The notes under the pieces were generated by a model. That model was not told the DNA's origin and did no database searches. It saw nothing but the letters and a program-made list of their open reading frames with translations. This document shows positions 31,150 to 39,429 of a stretch of 50,692 nucleotides of DNA, piece by piece. This DNA comes from Gammaproteobacteria bacterium (GTDB lineage Bacteria; Pseudomonadota; Gammaproteobacteria; Poriferisulfidales; Poriferisulfidaceae): contig JAPPLD010000011.1 in NCBI GenBank assembly GCA_028819565.1, positions 1-50,692 on the forward strand, given 5' to 3'. The position numbers were made by a program, and so were the translations under genes. Each line of letters starts with the position of its first letter. The first letter of the stretch is position 1.

Positions 31150-32184
31150 CTATTCCATCAAGTTGACCGCCACCCCTTTTTCCTGCAGGCGGTCCGCCCG
31201 CACCTGAATGTAACGCTGGAATTCGTCGTATTCTAAATACGCACCCGAAGCGACATAATCCAGGATGGACTGCACATGAAAGGCCTTGACATAACCTTCG
31301 TTCCGGAAAACTTCCTGGCCTTCCGAGTCAAACATTACCTGCGTCGGGACAACCTTGACCCCCAAGTGCATCGCCCAGTTCAAGGAGTCCGTCTCTTTTC
31401 CTGAGGGAGTCGTCAGCGGTGCTTTCTCACGGATATTCAATACCGCAATTTCGAATTTCTCAAGAACATCCTGCGTTTCCGGTCGGCGAAAAATATCCTG
31501 ATGCAACTCGTCGCAACCCAAGCATTCTTTTTGTTCGAACATAACTAATAGAGGCTTGTCGCGATCGCGATCCGTCAAGTCAAACGGCGGCCCGGGCAGG
31601 GTCGAAGACTCAACATGCAGAACACCGCTCCCGGCCTGCTTGTCCTGGCTTCCGTAGTATTCAACGAACCGCTCGCTCGTATAGCGTCGTTCTGAGATGA
31701 AACGCATCACGGCCCGGAACCGGGGCGGCTTGTAGTAGCCGTTCATGCGAAAGATGACCGAACCGTCTTCTCCAAAAACCAAGAGGGTCGGGGTAAACAT
31801 CACCTTGGTCTTCATCGTGTACTCCCTTTCGGGCAAGGTCTCCCCGTCCACGTCTGTCACTTCCAGCGCACCAAAAATATTGATGGCAACGATATCGAAA
31901 TTCTGCTGCGCATATTCGGCAATGTCGTGCTGGCCCAGGCCGTTCTCAATGAACATCTTGCAGTACGGACAACCATCCTGATAGAAATACAACATCAGGT
32001 GGCGACTTTCCGCAGAAGCTTCCTCGATATCTTCGTTCAGGTCCAGAAACGACTGCTTGAACCACTCCGGATGGGGCACGTAGCCTGGATTGGTCATGTC
32101 CGAGCCCAACGCAGGGTCAGACTCAGCCCAGGCCGCGGGCCAAGCCAGCATCCAGATCAAAAGAGCGGCAAAAAGCCTGCGCAT
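31150..32184 (-). CDS. soxW: SoxW-like periplasmic protein with two thioredoxin domains
   Basis: This 344-residue protein has a signal peptide (1-20, ending WAAWA-like PAAWA). Two thioredoxin folds follow in tandem: the first with CPYC (C72-C75) in YFYQDGCPYC and the cis-Pro loop FTPTLLVFG, the second with CLGC (C221-C224) in FEQKECLGC and the VVPTQVMFD loop. SoxW thioredoxins keep Sox proteins reduced; standard SoxW has a single domain. It is last in the sox cluster, 8 bp after the GlcG-like gene. By place and fold it probably reduces SoxY or other Sox thiols, but naming it soxW is an inference. Confidence 0.8.
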   Translation of the reverse strand: MRRLFAALLIWMLAWPAAWAESDPALGSDMTNPGYVPHPEWFKQSFLDLNEDIEEASAESRHLMLYFYQDGCPYCKMFIENGLGQHDIAEYAQQNFDIVAINIFGALEVTDVDGETLPEREYTMKTKVMFTPTLLVFGEDGSVIFRMNGYYKPPRFRAVMRFISERRYTSERFVEYYGSQDKQAGSGVLHVESSTLPGPPFDLTDRDRDKPLLVMFEQKECLGCDELHQDIFRRPETQDVLEKFEIAVLNIREKAPLTTPSGKETDSLNWAMHLGVKVVPTQVMFDSEGQEVFRNEGYVKAFHVQSILDYVASGAYLEYDEFQRYIQVRADRLQEKGVAVNLME

Positions 32185-32192
32185 AACTCCAG

Positions 32193-32660
32193 TTATTCTT
32201 CAAATTCCAGGTCGTCCGTGACCCCATCAATGCCAGCCTGGGCGCAGGCCTCGTCAATTTCCCCGGTCGCGCCGGAGACCCCGACACCCCCGTAGAACTG
32301 GCCTCCCGCCTCGATCGGCAGTCCGCCACGCAAATGAGTCAATTTCTTGCTGGCACGCGCCAAGGGCTTTGGAACTTCCATGCTTGGCAGGCGCATGTTC
32401 GCTGAAGTCTTTGCCTTTTTCTTGGCGATTTTGACCGTGACCGGTGAAGCCAACGCATGGCGCAACAACGCTTGGATCCGCCCGTCGCGCGCCACCACCA
32501 CGGCGGTGACCTGATAGCCCTCCTTGGCGCAATGTTCCAAGGCAGTCACCACGATCCGCTGAGCAACATCCGCGGTAATCAATTTGACCGTGACCGTGTT
32601 GCCTGCAACAGCAGATGCTGCAAAGCACAGCAGCAATAAACCCGTAGCAACTCGCTTCAT
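32193..32660 (-). CDS. GlcG/HbpS-like heme-binding-family protein in the sox cluster
   Basis: The 155-residue precursor from ATG 32660 has AGGAGG upstream and a signal peptide ending AASAVAG. The mature part follows GlcG/HbpS: LEHCAKEGYQVTAVVVARDGRIQALLRH, in parts CAKEGYQVTAVVVARDG and QALLRH, then LPIEAGGQFYGGVGVSGATGEIDEACAQAG (GGLPIEAGGQ and GVGVSGATGEIDEAC). HbpS binds heme and senses redox stress in Streptomyces; the role in sox clusters is unclear. It lies 14 bp after soxB. A role with c-type cytochromes SoxA and SoxX is only a guess. Confidence 0.85.
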   Translation of the reverse strand: MKRVATGLLLLCFAASAVAGNTVTVKLITADVAQRIVVTALEHCAKEGYQVTAVVVARDGRIQALLRHALASPVTVKIAKKKAKTSANMRLPSMEVPKPLARASKKLTHLRGGLPIEAGGQFYGGVGVSGATGEIDEACAQAGIDGVTDDLEFEE

Positions 32661-32674
32661 GAATTCCTCCTTTT

Positions 32675-34420
32675 TCAAATCCCGATTCCTGGATTGTTTT
32701 GAACGTTCAGCAAACGTGGCTGGTTGAGTGTCGCAAGATTGACTTCCTTCTGTGAAAGCAGCCAATTCTTCACTATATCCCAAACCGGCGGCCCCGGCGC
32801 CACCGAGCCGACGACCCCCCACCCCGTCACCTTGTAGCGGCGCTTCAGGTCTAGTTCCGCGCCGTCGCGGGTGCGCAAGTCCCGGAGTCTGTCCCCGATC
32901 GGGGCCGTCGGGTCCAAGCTGTATTCGATCCCGGCCACACGCACCATGTCCCCTCCCTGCTGCAGGTAGGGGTCCAGGTTGAAGAGATTGTCCGCCACAT
33001 CCTCCAAGATCAGCTTGACCTGCTCCCCGCTCATCTCGTTCATGTACGTTTCTGGATACGTGATGGCCGTCTGAGCCAAGACGTGCTCCATGGTCAGGAT
33101 TTCACCCGGCAATACGCTCGTCCCCCAGCGGAAGCCCGGAGACAGGGCGATTTCGGCATCGTAGTGCTCCAGAAGCGCCTCGCAGATGACCTGGTCGAAA
33201 GTCCCGTTGAAATTGCCCCGGCGGTACAGGGTCTGCCCCGCCACCGCAAGCGGCTGATTCAGGGTTTCCAAGTACGGGAACCGCGCCTGATCGATCCAGT
33301 TCTGCATTTCAGGATCCGGCGGAAGCATCGAGGAGAACACCGGGAGCAAGCGATAGCGGGCGTCAGTCATGCGGCCCTGCTTCACTTGAAAATCCATGAC
33401 GCCCAGAAATTTTCCATTCGACCCCGCATTGGTCACCAGCGTCATTCCTCCGGGATTCTTGATCTTGATAGCTGCCGGCACCCCGTCGTGGGTATGCCCG
33501 CCGAAAATCGCATCTAGTCCCGACACCCGGGAAGCGAGCTTGAGATCCACGTCCATGCCGTTATGCGACAACAGCAAGACAAGGCTCGGGTTGTGGCGTG
33601 CCCTGATCTCGCCGACCAATGTCTGCAGGGCAGCCTCCTGGATGCCGTAATTCCAGTCGGGGACGAATCGCCTGGGATTCGCGACCGGCGTATACGGGAA
33701 CGCCTGCCCGATCACAGCCACCTGCACACCCCCAACATCGCGCAGGGTATAAGGCTGGAATGCGTGCCCGGTCTCTTCGTCGAATGCCGGACGTTCATCA
33801 AATAAGGCCTCTTCCGTCAGGAAAACGTTCTGGGCAACGAATTCAGCTTCCGACTGCGCCAGATTGGCGCGCAGCGCTTCCTCTCCGTACGTGAATTCCC
33901 AGTGTCCCGTCATCACGTCCACGCCCAAGCGGTTGCACGCTTCCACCATATCCGCGCCCTGACTCCACATGGCCGTTGCCGATCCCTGCCAAGTATCTCC
34001 ACCGTCCAGCAACAAGGTGTGATTTGCGCCTGCAGCCTCCCTCAAACGCGAAATCAAGGTGGATAGATGCGCAAAGCCCCCCACCTTGCCGTATTTTTCC
34101 GCCAAAGACGGGAAATCGAGATAAGTCAGCGCATGCGCTTCCGCACCACCTGCACTCAGACCAAAGTGATCCAGGAAAGCTTGCCCGACCAAGTGAGGTG
34201 GTCGGCCCCGTGCCGGGCCGAGTCCCAGATTGGTATCCGGCTCACGAAAGTAGACCGGCAGCAACTGCGCGTGACAGTCGGTGAAATGCAGAATTCGGAC
34301 GTTGCCGAAAGATGGAAGGTCGTACAAGGCATCCGCAGCCCGCGCACCGCGGTACGGCAGGATTCCTGCCGCCGAAGCCGCCACCATCACCGACAGAAAT
34401 TCGCGTCGGTTCAGGTGCAT
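32675..34420 (-). CDS. soxB: SoxB, S-sulfosulfanyl-L-cysteine sulfohydrolase
   Basis: This 581-residue periplasmic di-manganese hydrolase releases sulfate from the SoxY-bound thiosulfate adduct. The Tat signal is NRREFLSVMVAASAAG. Metal-site motifs of the 5'-nucleotidase family are present: HFTDCHAQLLP (D48, H50), LLLDGGDTWQGS, MTGHWEFTYG, and GGHTHDGVP, then the C-terminal half with the substrate pocket. Length fits other SoxB. It follows soxK by 7 bp. Confidence 0.96.
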   Translation of the reverse strand: MHLNRREFLSVMVAASAAGILPYRGARAADALYDLPSFGNVRILHFTDCHAQLLPVYFREPDTNLGLGPARGRPPHLVGQAFLDHFGLSAGGAEAHALTYLDFPSLAEKYGKVGGFAHLSTLISRLREAAGANHTLLLDGGDTWQGSATAMWSQGADMVEACNRLGVDVMTGHWEFTYGEEALRANLAQSEAEFVAQNVFLTEEALFDERPAFDEETGHAFQPYTLRDVGGVQVAVIGQAFPYTPVANPRRFVPDWNYGIQEAALQTLVGEIRARHNPSLVLLLSHNGMDVDLKLASRVSGLDAIFGGHTHDGVPAAIKIKNPGGMTLVTNAGSNGKFLGVMDFQVKQGRMTDARYRLLPVFSSMLPPDPEMQNWIDQARFPYLETLNQPLAVAGQTLYRRGNFNGTFDQVICEALLEHYDAEIALSPGFRWGTSVLPGEILTMEHVLAQTAITYPETYMNEMSGEQVKLILEDVADNLFNLDPYLQQGGDMVRVAGIEYSLDPTAPIGDRLRDLRTRDGAELDLKRRYKVTGWGVVGSVAPGPPVWDIVKNWLLSQKEVNLATLNQPRLLNVQNNPGIGI

Positions 34421-34427
34421 CGGGATT

Positions 34428-34739
34428 TTATTGCAGGAAAGGATCGAGCCCGACGTTGCCGGCCTGCGAAGTCATCTGCTCGTAGCCCCGCTGTCCTTGG
34501 TGCTCCGCTTGCTTCGCCAACTTGATCGCCTCTTCGAAGTCGCCTTCCTCGGCTTGCTTCTTGGCCTCCTTCAGCATCTTTGCGGTATCGCGCCATTCGC
34601 CGCTGACCGAAGCCGCTTTCTGCTGCGCAGCGACCGCTGCCTCGTATGCCTTGTCGAAGTCCGCCTGATCGGCCGCCAACGCAACCGTCGAACCCAAGCA
34701 TAAGACCAAAACCACAAAAACTGGCATCTTCGATTTCAC
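34428..34739 (-). CDS. soxK: SoxK, SoxAX-binding protein (SAXB)
   Basis: This 103-residue protein has a signal peptide (about 1-22) and a mature helical sequence: FDKAYEAAVAAQQKAASVSGEWRDT (part KAASVSGEWRDT), EEGDFEEAIKLAKQAEHQGQRGYEQM (part IKLAKQAEHQGQRGY). This matches SoxK, the third subunit that enhances SoxAX activity in A. vinosum and relatives. It starts with GTG, 7 bp after soxA, and has AGGAC upstream. Confidence 0.9.
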   Translation of the reverse strand: MKSKMPVFVVLVLCLGSTVALAADQADFDKAYEAAVAAQQKAASVSGEWRDTAKMLKEAKKQAEEGDFEEAIKLAKQAEHQGQRGYEQMTSQAGNVGLDPFLQ

Positions 34740-34746
34740 GATGTCC

Positions 34747-35604
34747 TCACTTCCGTGCTGCCGGCCCGTTCAGGGGCAAGCCGTTGCTCATATGGGTATG
34801 GAAATATTCCAGGTTCCGGTATTCCTCGCCCTGGGCCTCGAATGGCTTGGCGCGAACCTGCTTGTTGCACCCGGTGTAGCGGCGGTGCAGGGTTCCAATC
34901 GCGCCCCACTTCGACCGGTAGACCGGCCAGCCGGTCGCTTGGCCCAGCGCAGGGCTTAGGGGTTCGGTCCGAAGCGTGCGTCCCGCCATGCTGAAATGGC
35001 AATGCGCGCAAGCGAAATTCAGTTGGCCGCGGCGCGTGAAATAGAACTCGCGCCCCTTCTTGTATGCCTCCAATGCACCGGGCTCATCCTCGGGCACCAC
35101 CACATTGATGATCTGGCCCCGTGATTCATACGCCATGTAAGCCAGAAGATCCACGATCGGACCTTTCTTGTACTTCAGCGGTTCTTCGCCGTTGGCCTCG
35201 CGGCACTGATTGATCGCAAGCGCCAAGGTGACAACCTGCCCCTGTTCCTTGTCCCACCGTGGATAGTGATGCTGTACGCCCGGCTCGCCGAAGCAGTCCG
35301 TATAAGACTTCCCGTTGGCGAACGGGGTGTTCCACATTTCTTCGCCATTGCCGACCGCGATCTCATAAGGTGGAAATTCCTCGATCAACAGCCAGTTTTC
35401 ATACCAAGCCTTGTTCAAAGCGTATGTGCCATTGGCGAAATCTTCCCAAGCAATCTCGGGAAACTTTTCCGTAAAAAACTTCTGGATCGCTTCCAAATCC
35501 TTCTTGGGACTCACATTGGCATCCAGGCTTTCCGCGCCCGCATTGGCCACCAACCCCGCCAGCAGCAGGGAAGCCGACCAAGCCAAGACTTTTCTGGAGA
35601 TCAT
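34747..35604 (-). CDS. soxA: SoxA, cytochrome c of the SoxAX thiosulfate-binding complex
   Basis: This 285-residue protein has a signal peptide (1-24). A single heme site CAHCH (199-203) is visible; C246 in RRYTGCNKQ is the cysteine that becomes the modified (persulfide) heme ligand. C104 and C134 stand where diheme SoxA has its other heme and probably form a disulfide, so this is a monoheme SoxA. SoxAX links thiosulfate to the SoxY cysteine. Its start overlaps the soxZ stop by 4 bp. Confidence 0.95.
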   Translation of the reverse strand: MISRKVLAWSASLLLAGLVANAGAESLDANVSPKKDLEAIQKFFTEKFPEIAWEDFANGTYALNKAWYENWLLIEEFPPYEIAVGNGEEMWNTPFANGKSYTDCFGEPGVQHHYPRWDKEQGQVVTLALAINQCREANGEEPLKYKKGPIVDLLAYMAYESRGQIINVVVPEDEPGALEAYKKGREFYFTRRGQLNFACAHCHFSMAGRTLRTEPLSPALGQATGWPVYRSKWGAIGTLHRRYTGCNKQVRAKPFEAQGEEYRNLEYFHTHMSNGLPLNGPAARK

Positions 35605-35909
35605 TTGACCTCGGCTTCTAGCGAATCCGAATGGCCATCGTTGTCCGTCCAGCTCAGAGTCACGATGTCACCCTTGGAGCCTTTGTATTTGAACGACAGA
35701 TACGGATTCTTGGAGACGCCCGTCCCCCAGTTCGCGGTAAAGACGACCTTGTCGCCGACCGTCGCGGTGACTTCCTGGATAAAGTGCGCCGGAATGATGT
35801 TCCCGTCTTCGTCCTTACGCAGGCCTGTTTCCATCGGATGAGTAATCAGGGCCTTCACGGTCACGATGCCGTTTTTTTCCTTAGCCCGTACACGCATGCT
35901 TCCTGCCAT
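35601..35909 (-). CDS. soxZ: SoxZ, partner of the SoxY sulfur carrier
   Basis: The 102-residue protein from ATG 35909 (GGAGG 6 nt upstream) reads MRVRAKEKNGIVTVKALITHPMETGLRKD, parts GIVTVKALITHPMETG and IPAHFIQEVTA, and ends DNDGHSDS, all typical of SoxZ. It has no own signal peptide and would be exported together with SoxY through the Tat system. An earlier start at 35945 would overlap soxY and adds an unlikely alanine run. Confidence 0.95.
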   Translation of the reverse strand: MAGSMRVRAKEKNGIVTVKALITHPMETGLRKDEDGNIIPAHFIQEVTATVGDKVVFTANWGTGVSKNPYLSFKYKGSKGDIVTLSWTDNDGHSDSLEAEVK

Positions 35910-35925
35910 GATTTTGCCTCCTGGT

Positions 35926-36363
35926 TTAGCCGCCGCAGCCGCCAATGGTTACTTTGACTTCCCGCACACCGGAATATGACTTGCCGCCCGCTTCAACCAG
36001 TGCCACGACGTTGGATGTCTTGAGCATCTTCACTCGGGTCGAGACATACGGAACCGAATCGGCGGTCAGATCGTACGTGGACGTCAACGGCAGAGGGTTC
36101 TGCTCGACCACGATACTGATCCGGGTCACGTCTCCCAGCGTCGTGGAAACCGAAATCGGGACCACTGCGCCGTTTTCCGCAATGTCGGGGGCGGTGATGG
36201 TGATCGCGTCGCTGGGTGCCGGTTTGCTGCTTGCCAGCATGTCGATCAGTGCGTTGGACTCTTGAGCCTCAAACGCCTCTTTGGGCCAAGCGGCCTGCAC
36301 GGAACCCGCTACGCATAGCGTCCCCAAGCCTAGACCCGCTGTTAGAAAAGTTCTTCGATCCAT
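35926..36363 (-). CDS. soxY: SoxY, sulfur-carrier protein
   Basis: This 145-residue protein starts MDRRTFLTAGLGLGTLCVAG, a Tat-type signal with RR at 3-4. It ends with GGCGG, whose cysteine on a flexible arm carries the sulfur intermediates in the Sox cycle. Middle segments (ITITAPDIAENGAVVPISV, part DIAENGAVVPI) fit the family. Without SoxCD the sulfane sulfur left on this arm is expected to be moved to sulfur stores rather than oxidised in place. Confidence 0.96.
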   Translation of the reverse strand: MDRRTFLTAGLGLGTLCVAGSVQAAWPKEAFEAQESNALIDMLASSKPAPSDAITITAPDIAENGAVVPISVSTTLGDVTRISIVVEQNPLPLTSTYDLTADSVPYVSTRVKMLKTSNVVALVEAGGKSYSGVREVKVTIGGCGG

Positions 36364-36381
36364 AATCTTGTTCTCTCCCGG

Positions 36382-36729
36382 CTACAGAGTGTGTATGAAT
36401 TCGACAACCTTGTCGATTTCCTCTTCCGTCAGAATCTGGTGCTTGCCGAACGGCGGCATCATGGCGTGCGGCCGGAACTGGGTCTGATCCCAGACATTCT
36501 GCCGCAAGACTTCCTTGTCGGGGAAACGCGCCTGCATCGCGATCAGCGGCACCGAGATGGTGCCCGGAACCTCGCCCCCTGCGATCGAGTGGCACGAGAG
36601 GCAGTTTCCCTTTTTCCTGTCGAAGGCGATTTGCCGTCCTTCTTCGGTCATTGCGTCGTCCGCCTGCGCCAATGGCGCGAAGCCTACGCATGCGACGACC
36701 AGCAGCAACGACAAGCTAGAGAATTTCAC
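36382..36729 (-). CDS. soxX: SoxX, monoheme cytochrome c of SoxAX
   Basis: This 115-residue protein has a signal peptide (about 1-23). The heme site is CLSCH (43-47) and the distal methionine lies in HAMMPPFG (M90 or M91). SoxX accepts electrons from SoxA when thiosulfate is coupled to SoxY. It is first in the sox cluster, starts with GTG, and has AAGG about 10 nt upstream. A TATAAT box lies about 33 bp before the start. Confidence 0.95.
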   Translation of the reverse strand: MKFSSLSLLLVVACVGFAPLAQADDAMTEEGRQIAFDRKKGNCLSCHSIAGGEVPGTISVPLIAMQARFPDKEVLRQNVWDQTQFRPHAMMPPFGKHQILTEEEIDKVVEFIHTL

Positions 36730-36761
36730 GTTTGATGCCTTGAAATCCGCAACGGCGTGAC

Positions 36762-36767
36762 ATTATA
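36762..36767 (-). promoter_or_regulatory. candidate sox operon -10 box (TATAAT)
   Basis: A perfect TATAAT on the minus strand lies 33 bp before soxX. The best -35-like hexamer, TTGTCA, is 22 bp away, too far for a standard promoter, so activation by a regulator is likely. The gap also carries upstream DNA of the divergent tRNA-Val gene. Confidence 0.4.
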
Positions 36768-36862
36768 CCTAAAGAAAATAAGGGTTTTTTGACAAAAATC
36801 TTACGAAAAACGCTTAGAATATTGGCGAAAATCTATCACTGCTGATAGACTGCTATGCGGAT

Positions 36863-36937
36863 GGGCGATTAGCTCAGGGGGAGAGCGCTGCCTTCACACG
36901 GCAGAGGTCGCTGGTTCAATCCCAGCATCGCCCACCA
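36863..36937 (+). tRNA. tRNA-Val (anticodon CAC)
   Basis: This cloverleaf of 75 nt includes an encoded CCA. Acceptor GGGCGAT pairs with ATCGCCC; the anticodon stem CTGCC/GGCAG encloses TTCACAC, giving CAC; the T arm is CTGG-TTCAATC-CCAG. A TTGACA (36789-36794) and TAGAAT (36815-36820) upstream are spaced 20 bp, a loose promoter. Confidence 0.96.
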
Positions 36938-37004
36938 CTCCCGATCACACCTCGCTCTAGCGATGCGAAACGTATCGTCGCCTGCTAGAATTTCAATGTG
37001 TTCC

Positions 37005-37080
37005 GCCCCCATCGGTTAAGCGGATAAACCACGGGATTCCTAATCCCGGACTGGTGGTTCGAATCCACCTGGGGGCGCCA
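37005..37080 (+). tRNA. tRNA-Arg (anticodon CCT)
   Basis: This cloverleaf of 76 nt includes an encoded CCA. Acceptor GCCCCCA pairs with TGGGGGC; the anticodon stem CGGGA/TCCCG encloses TTCCTAA, giving CCT; the T arm is GGTGG-TTCGAAT-CCACC. It lies 67 bp after tRNA-Val, perhaps co-transcribed. Its end is 4 bp from the stop of the convergent downstream gene. Such tRNAs are common integration sites, but no attachment repeat was seen. Confidence 0.96.
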
Positions 37081-37084
37081 CCCC

Positions 37085-38737
37085 TCAGATCGGGCAGACG
37101 ATCTCGCCGAGGTGCTTGCTCAGGCGCATGTTCTCGTCATAGTCGATCGGCACCACGATCAGGGACGGCCCCTCTTCCTCGAACGCCGCCTCCAATGTCG
37201 CCTCAAGATCCCGGCTGGCCGTCACCACGTGCCCGTGCCAGCCGAATGCCCGAGCCAGTTCCAGCCAATCCGGATTGGTGAATTCCAGCTCCGTGTGATT
37301 GTCGAACTGTTGCTCCTGCTTCCAGGAAATCAGCCCGTAACCGCCGTCCTCCCACACCATCACGACAATGGGCACGCCCAAGCGGCGAGCGGTCTCCATT
37401 TCCTGCACGTTCATCAGGAACCCGCCATCGCCGCAGATCGCCAGGATTCTGCGATCTGGATGTATGAGGCTTGCCGCAATCGCCCCGGGCAGCGCAAATC
37501 CCATTGAGCAAAACCCGTTAGGAATCAAGCAGGTATTGGGTTCGTGGCAGTGATAGTGGCGGGCGATCCACATCTTGTGCGCACCTACGTCGGACAGCAA
37601 GATGTCCGACGGGCCCATGACTTCACGCACGTCCCAAAGCACTTTTTGGGGACGCAACTTCCCATTTGTATCGTCGTCCTTGTAGGCGGCGAACTCGCCC
37701 AGCATCTCTTCCCGGACTCTTTTCTCCCGGGACAAGTCCCAATCCATTTTCCCGTTCGCCCGCGCCCGCTCGTTGAGCATGGCCAGGGTCTGGCCCAGAT
37801 CGCCGACCAGTTCCACTTCAGGATGGTAGTGAAAATCGATCTCAGCCGGCTGGAAATCCGCATGAATGATGGTCTTGGTCCCATCCGGATTCCAGAGATG
37901 CGGATGATACTCGACCATGTCGTAGCCCAGGGCCAGCACCAGATCCGCCGCGTCGATCGCGCAGGCTACCAGATCCTTGGCCCCCAAGCCAATGGTGAAC
38001 AGGCAGTAGTCTTCGTCCATGTTGACACAGCCTTTCGCCATGAACGTGCTGATCACGCCGATGTCGGTCTGCTCGCAGAACATGCGAAGCTGCTGGCTGG
38101 CCCGGATCCGGATGCAACCATTCCCGGCAAGGATCACAGGACGCCGCGCCCGGCACAGCATGTCGAAAGCCAGATCGATCTGCTCTTCGGCCGGGATCGG
38201 TCTGCGGAAACGAACCGGGGCAATCGGCTCTACGTCCGTGTCTCGTTTTGCAATGTCCTCCGGCAATTCAAGGTGGACGGCACCAGGTTTTTCGCTACGC
38301 GCGATGCGAATCGCCTTGCGCACAATCTCCGGAAGGCTGTTCGGCTGGATGATGCTGGTCGACCATTTCGTTACCGCTTGAAACATGCTCACGGCATCCA
38401 TGATCTGGTGGGATTCCTTGTGCTGGCGAGCGGTGGAGCCCTGACCGGTCAGCACCAGCATCGGCGACCGATCCATGTTGGCGTTCGCCACGCCCGTCAC
38501 CAGGTTGGTGGCGCCCGGACCCAAGGTTCCCAGACAGCCTGCCGGCTGCCCGGTCAACCGACCGTACACATCGGCCATGAATGCCGCCCCCTGCTCGTGC
38601 CGGGTCAGAATAAACTGAATCTTGTCCGACTTCGACAGGGACATGAGGAAATCTGCGTTCTCTTCCCCAGGAACGCCGAATATATACTCGATGCCCTCGG
38701 CCTCAAGGCAGCGGACAAACAGGTCAGAAGTCTTCAT
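37085..38737 (-). CDS. thiamine-pyrophosphate enzyme, acetolactate synthase-like
   Basis: The 550-residue enzyme from ATG 38737 has the ThDP-enzyme layout: N-terminal domain with EYIFGVPGEENADF and the catalytic Glu in LTRHEQGAAFMADVYGRLTG, a middle domain, and a C-terminal domain with GDGGFLMNVQE and WEDGGYGLI as the cofactor motif. It resembles stand-alone acetolactate synthases of the AlsS type rather than IlvB with a regulatory subunit, and no small-subunit gene adjoins it. Another pyruvate- or keto-acid-using reaction remains possible. A longer open frame to 38914 lacks family similarity. It could feed ilvD, far upstream. Confidence 0.87.
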   Translation of the reverse strand: MKTSDLFVRCLEAEGIEYIFGVPGEENADFLMSLSKSDKIQFILTRHEQGAAFMADVYGRLTGQPAGCLGTLGPGATNLVTGVANANMDRSPMLVLTGQGSTARQHKESHQIMDAVSMFQAVTKWSTSIIQPNSLPEIVRKAIRIARSEKPGAVHLELPEDIAKRDTDVEPIAPVRFRRPIPAEEQIDLAFDMLCRARRPVILAGNGCIRIRASQQLRMFCEQTDIGVISTFMAKGCVNMDEDYCLFTIGLGAKDLVACAIDAADLVLALGYDMVEYHPHLWNPDGTKTIIHADFQPAEIDFHYHPEVELVGDLGQTLAMLNERARANGKMDWDLSREKRVREEMLGEFAAYKDDDTNGKLRPQKVLWDVREVMGPSDILLSDVGAHKMWIARHYHCHEPNTCLIPNGFCSMGFALPGAIAASLIHPDRRILAICGDGGFLMNVQEMETARRLGVPIVVMVWEDGGYGLISWKQEQQFDNHTELEFTNPDWLELARAFGWHGHVVTASRDLEATLEAAFEEEGPSLIVVPIDYDENMRLSKHLGEIVCPI

Positions 38738-38766
38738 GTGAAAAGCCTCGTGCGCCCATTGTAGAC

Positions 38767-39429
38767 TTAGTGTTTGCGCGCCAGAGTCAGGCCATCGCCG
38801 ATCGGCACCAAGCTGACCATGACCCGGGAATCTTTCGCCAGCATCCGGTTGAATTCCCGGATGGCAACCGTGTCGGATTCCTGTTCGGCAGGATCCGCCA
38901 CCCGCCCGGACCACAGGGTGTTATCCACCGCGATCACCCCGCCAGGCCGGATCAAATCCAGCAGGTGCTCGTAGTAAGCCTGATAGTTCCCCTTGTCGGC
39001 ATCGATGAAGGCAAAATCGAAGCGTCCGGCCTCTCCGGACTCGCGCATCTGAGCCAAGGTTTCAAGCGCCGGAGCCAGCCGCAGGTCAATGCGTTCCGCC
39101 ACTTCGGCCTGCTCCCAGAACTCCCGCCCGATCGCAGTCCATTCCTCGCTGATGTCGCAGCATACGACCCGTCCGCGGGGTCCAACCGCCTGCGCCATGC
39201 ACAAAGCACTGTAACCGGTGTAGGTACCAACCTCGATGACCTGCTGCGCATTCATCAGTTTGAGCAACAGCTTGAGGAATTGTCCCTGCTCGGGGCTGAT
39301 CTGCATGTAGTGTTCCTCCAGCGTGGCCGTTCGGTCGCGCAGGGCGCGGGCCACCGGATCCTCGTCAACTGATACTTCCAGCAAATACTGGTGCAGCGCG
39401 TCGTCCAGGCCGAAGGTTCGCGTACTCAT
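38767..39429 (-). CDS. SAM-dependent O-methyltransferase (class I, MTF3 family)
   Basis: This 220-residue protein of the caffeoyl-CoA/catechol O-methyltransferase family has SAM-binding motif I VIEVGTYTGYSALCMAQ, acidic D in VVCCDISEEW, metal-site DADKGNY, and VDNTLWSGRV. Bacterial members methylate small phenols; the substrate here is unknown. The start at ATG 39429 overlaps the end of the carbonic anhydrase gene by 4 bp, so the two are co-transcribed. Confidence 0.92.
   Translation of the reverse strand: MSTRTFGLDDALHQYLLEVSVDEDPVARALRDRTATLEEHYMQISPEQGQFLKLLLKLMNAQQVIEVGTYTGYSALCMAQAVGPRGRVVCCDISEEWTAIGREFWEQAEVAERIDLRLAPALETLAQMRESGEAGRFDFAFIDADKGNYQAYYEHLLDLIRPGGVIAVDNTLWSGRVADPAEQESDTVAIREFNRMLAKDSRVMVSLVPIGDGLTLARKH

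Noticed and set aside
36863-37080. Integration site at the tRNA genes
   Set aside because: No direct repeat of the tRNA 3' ends and no integrase gene was seen nearby.
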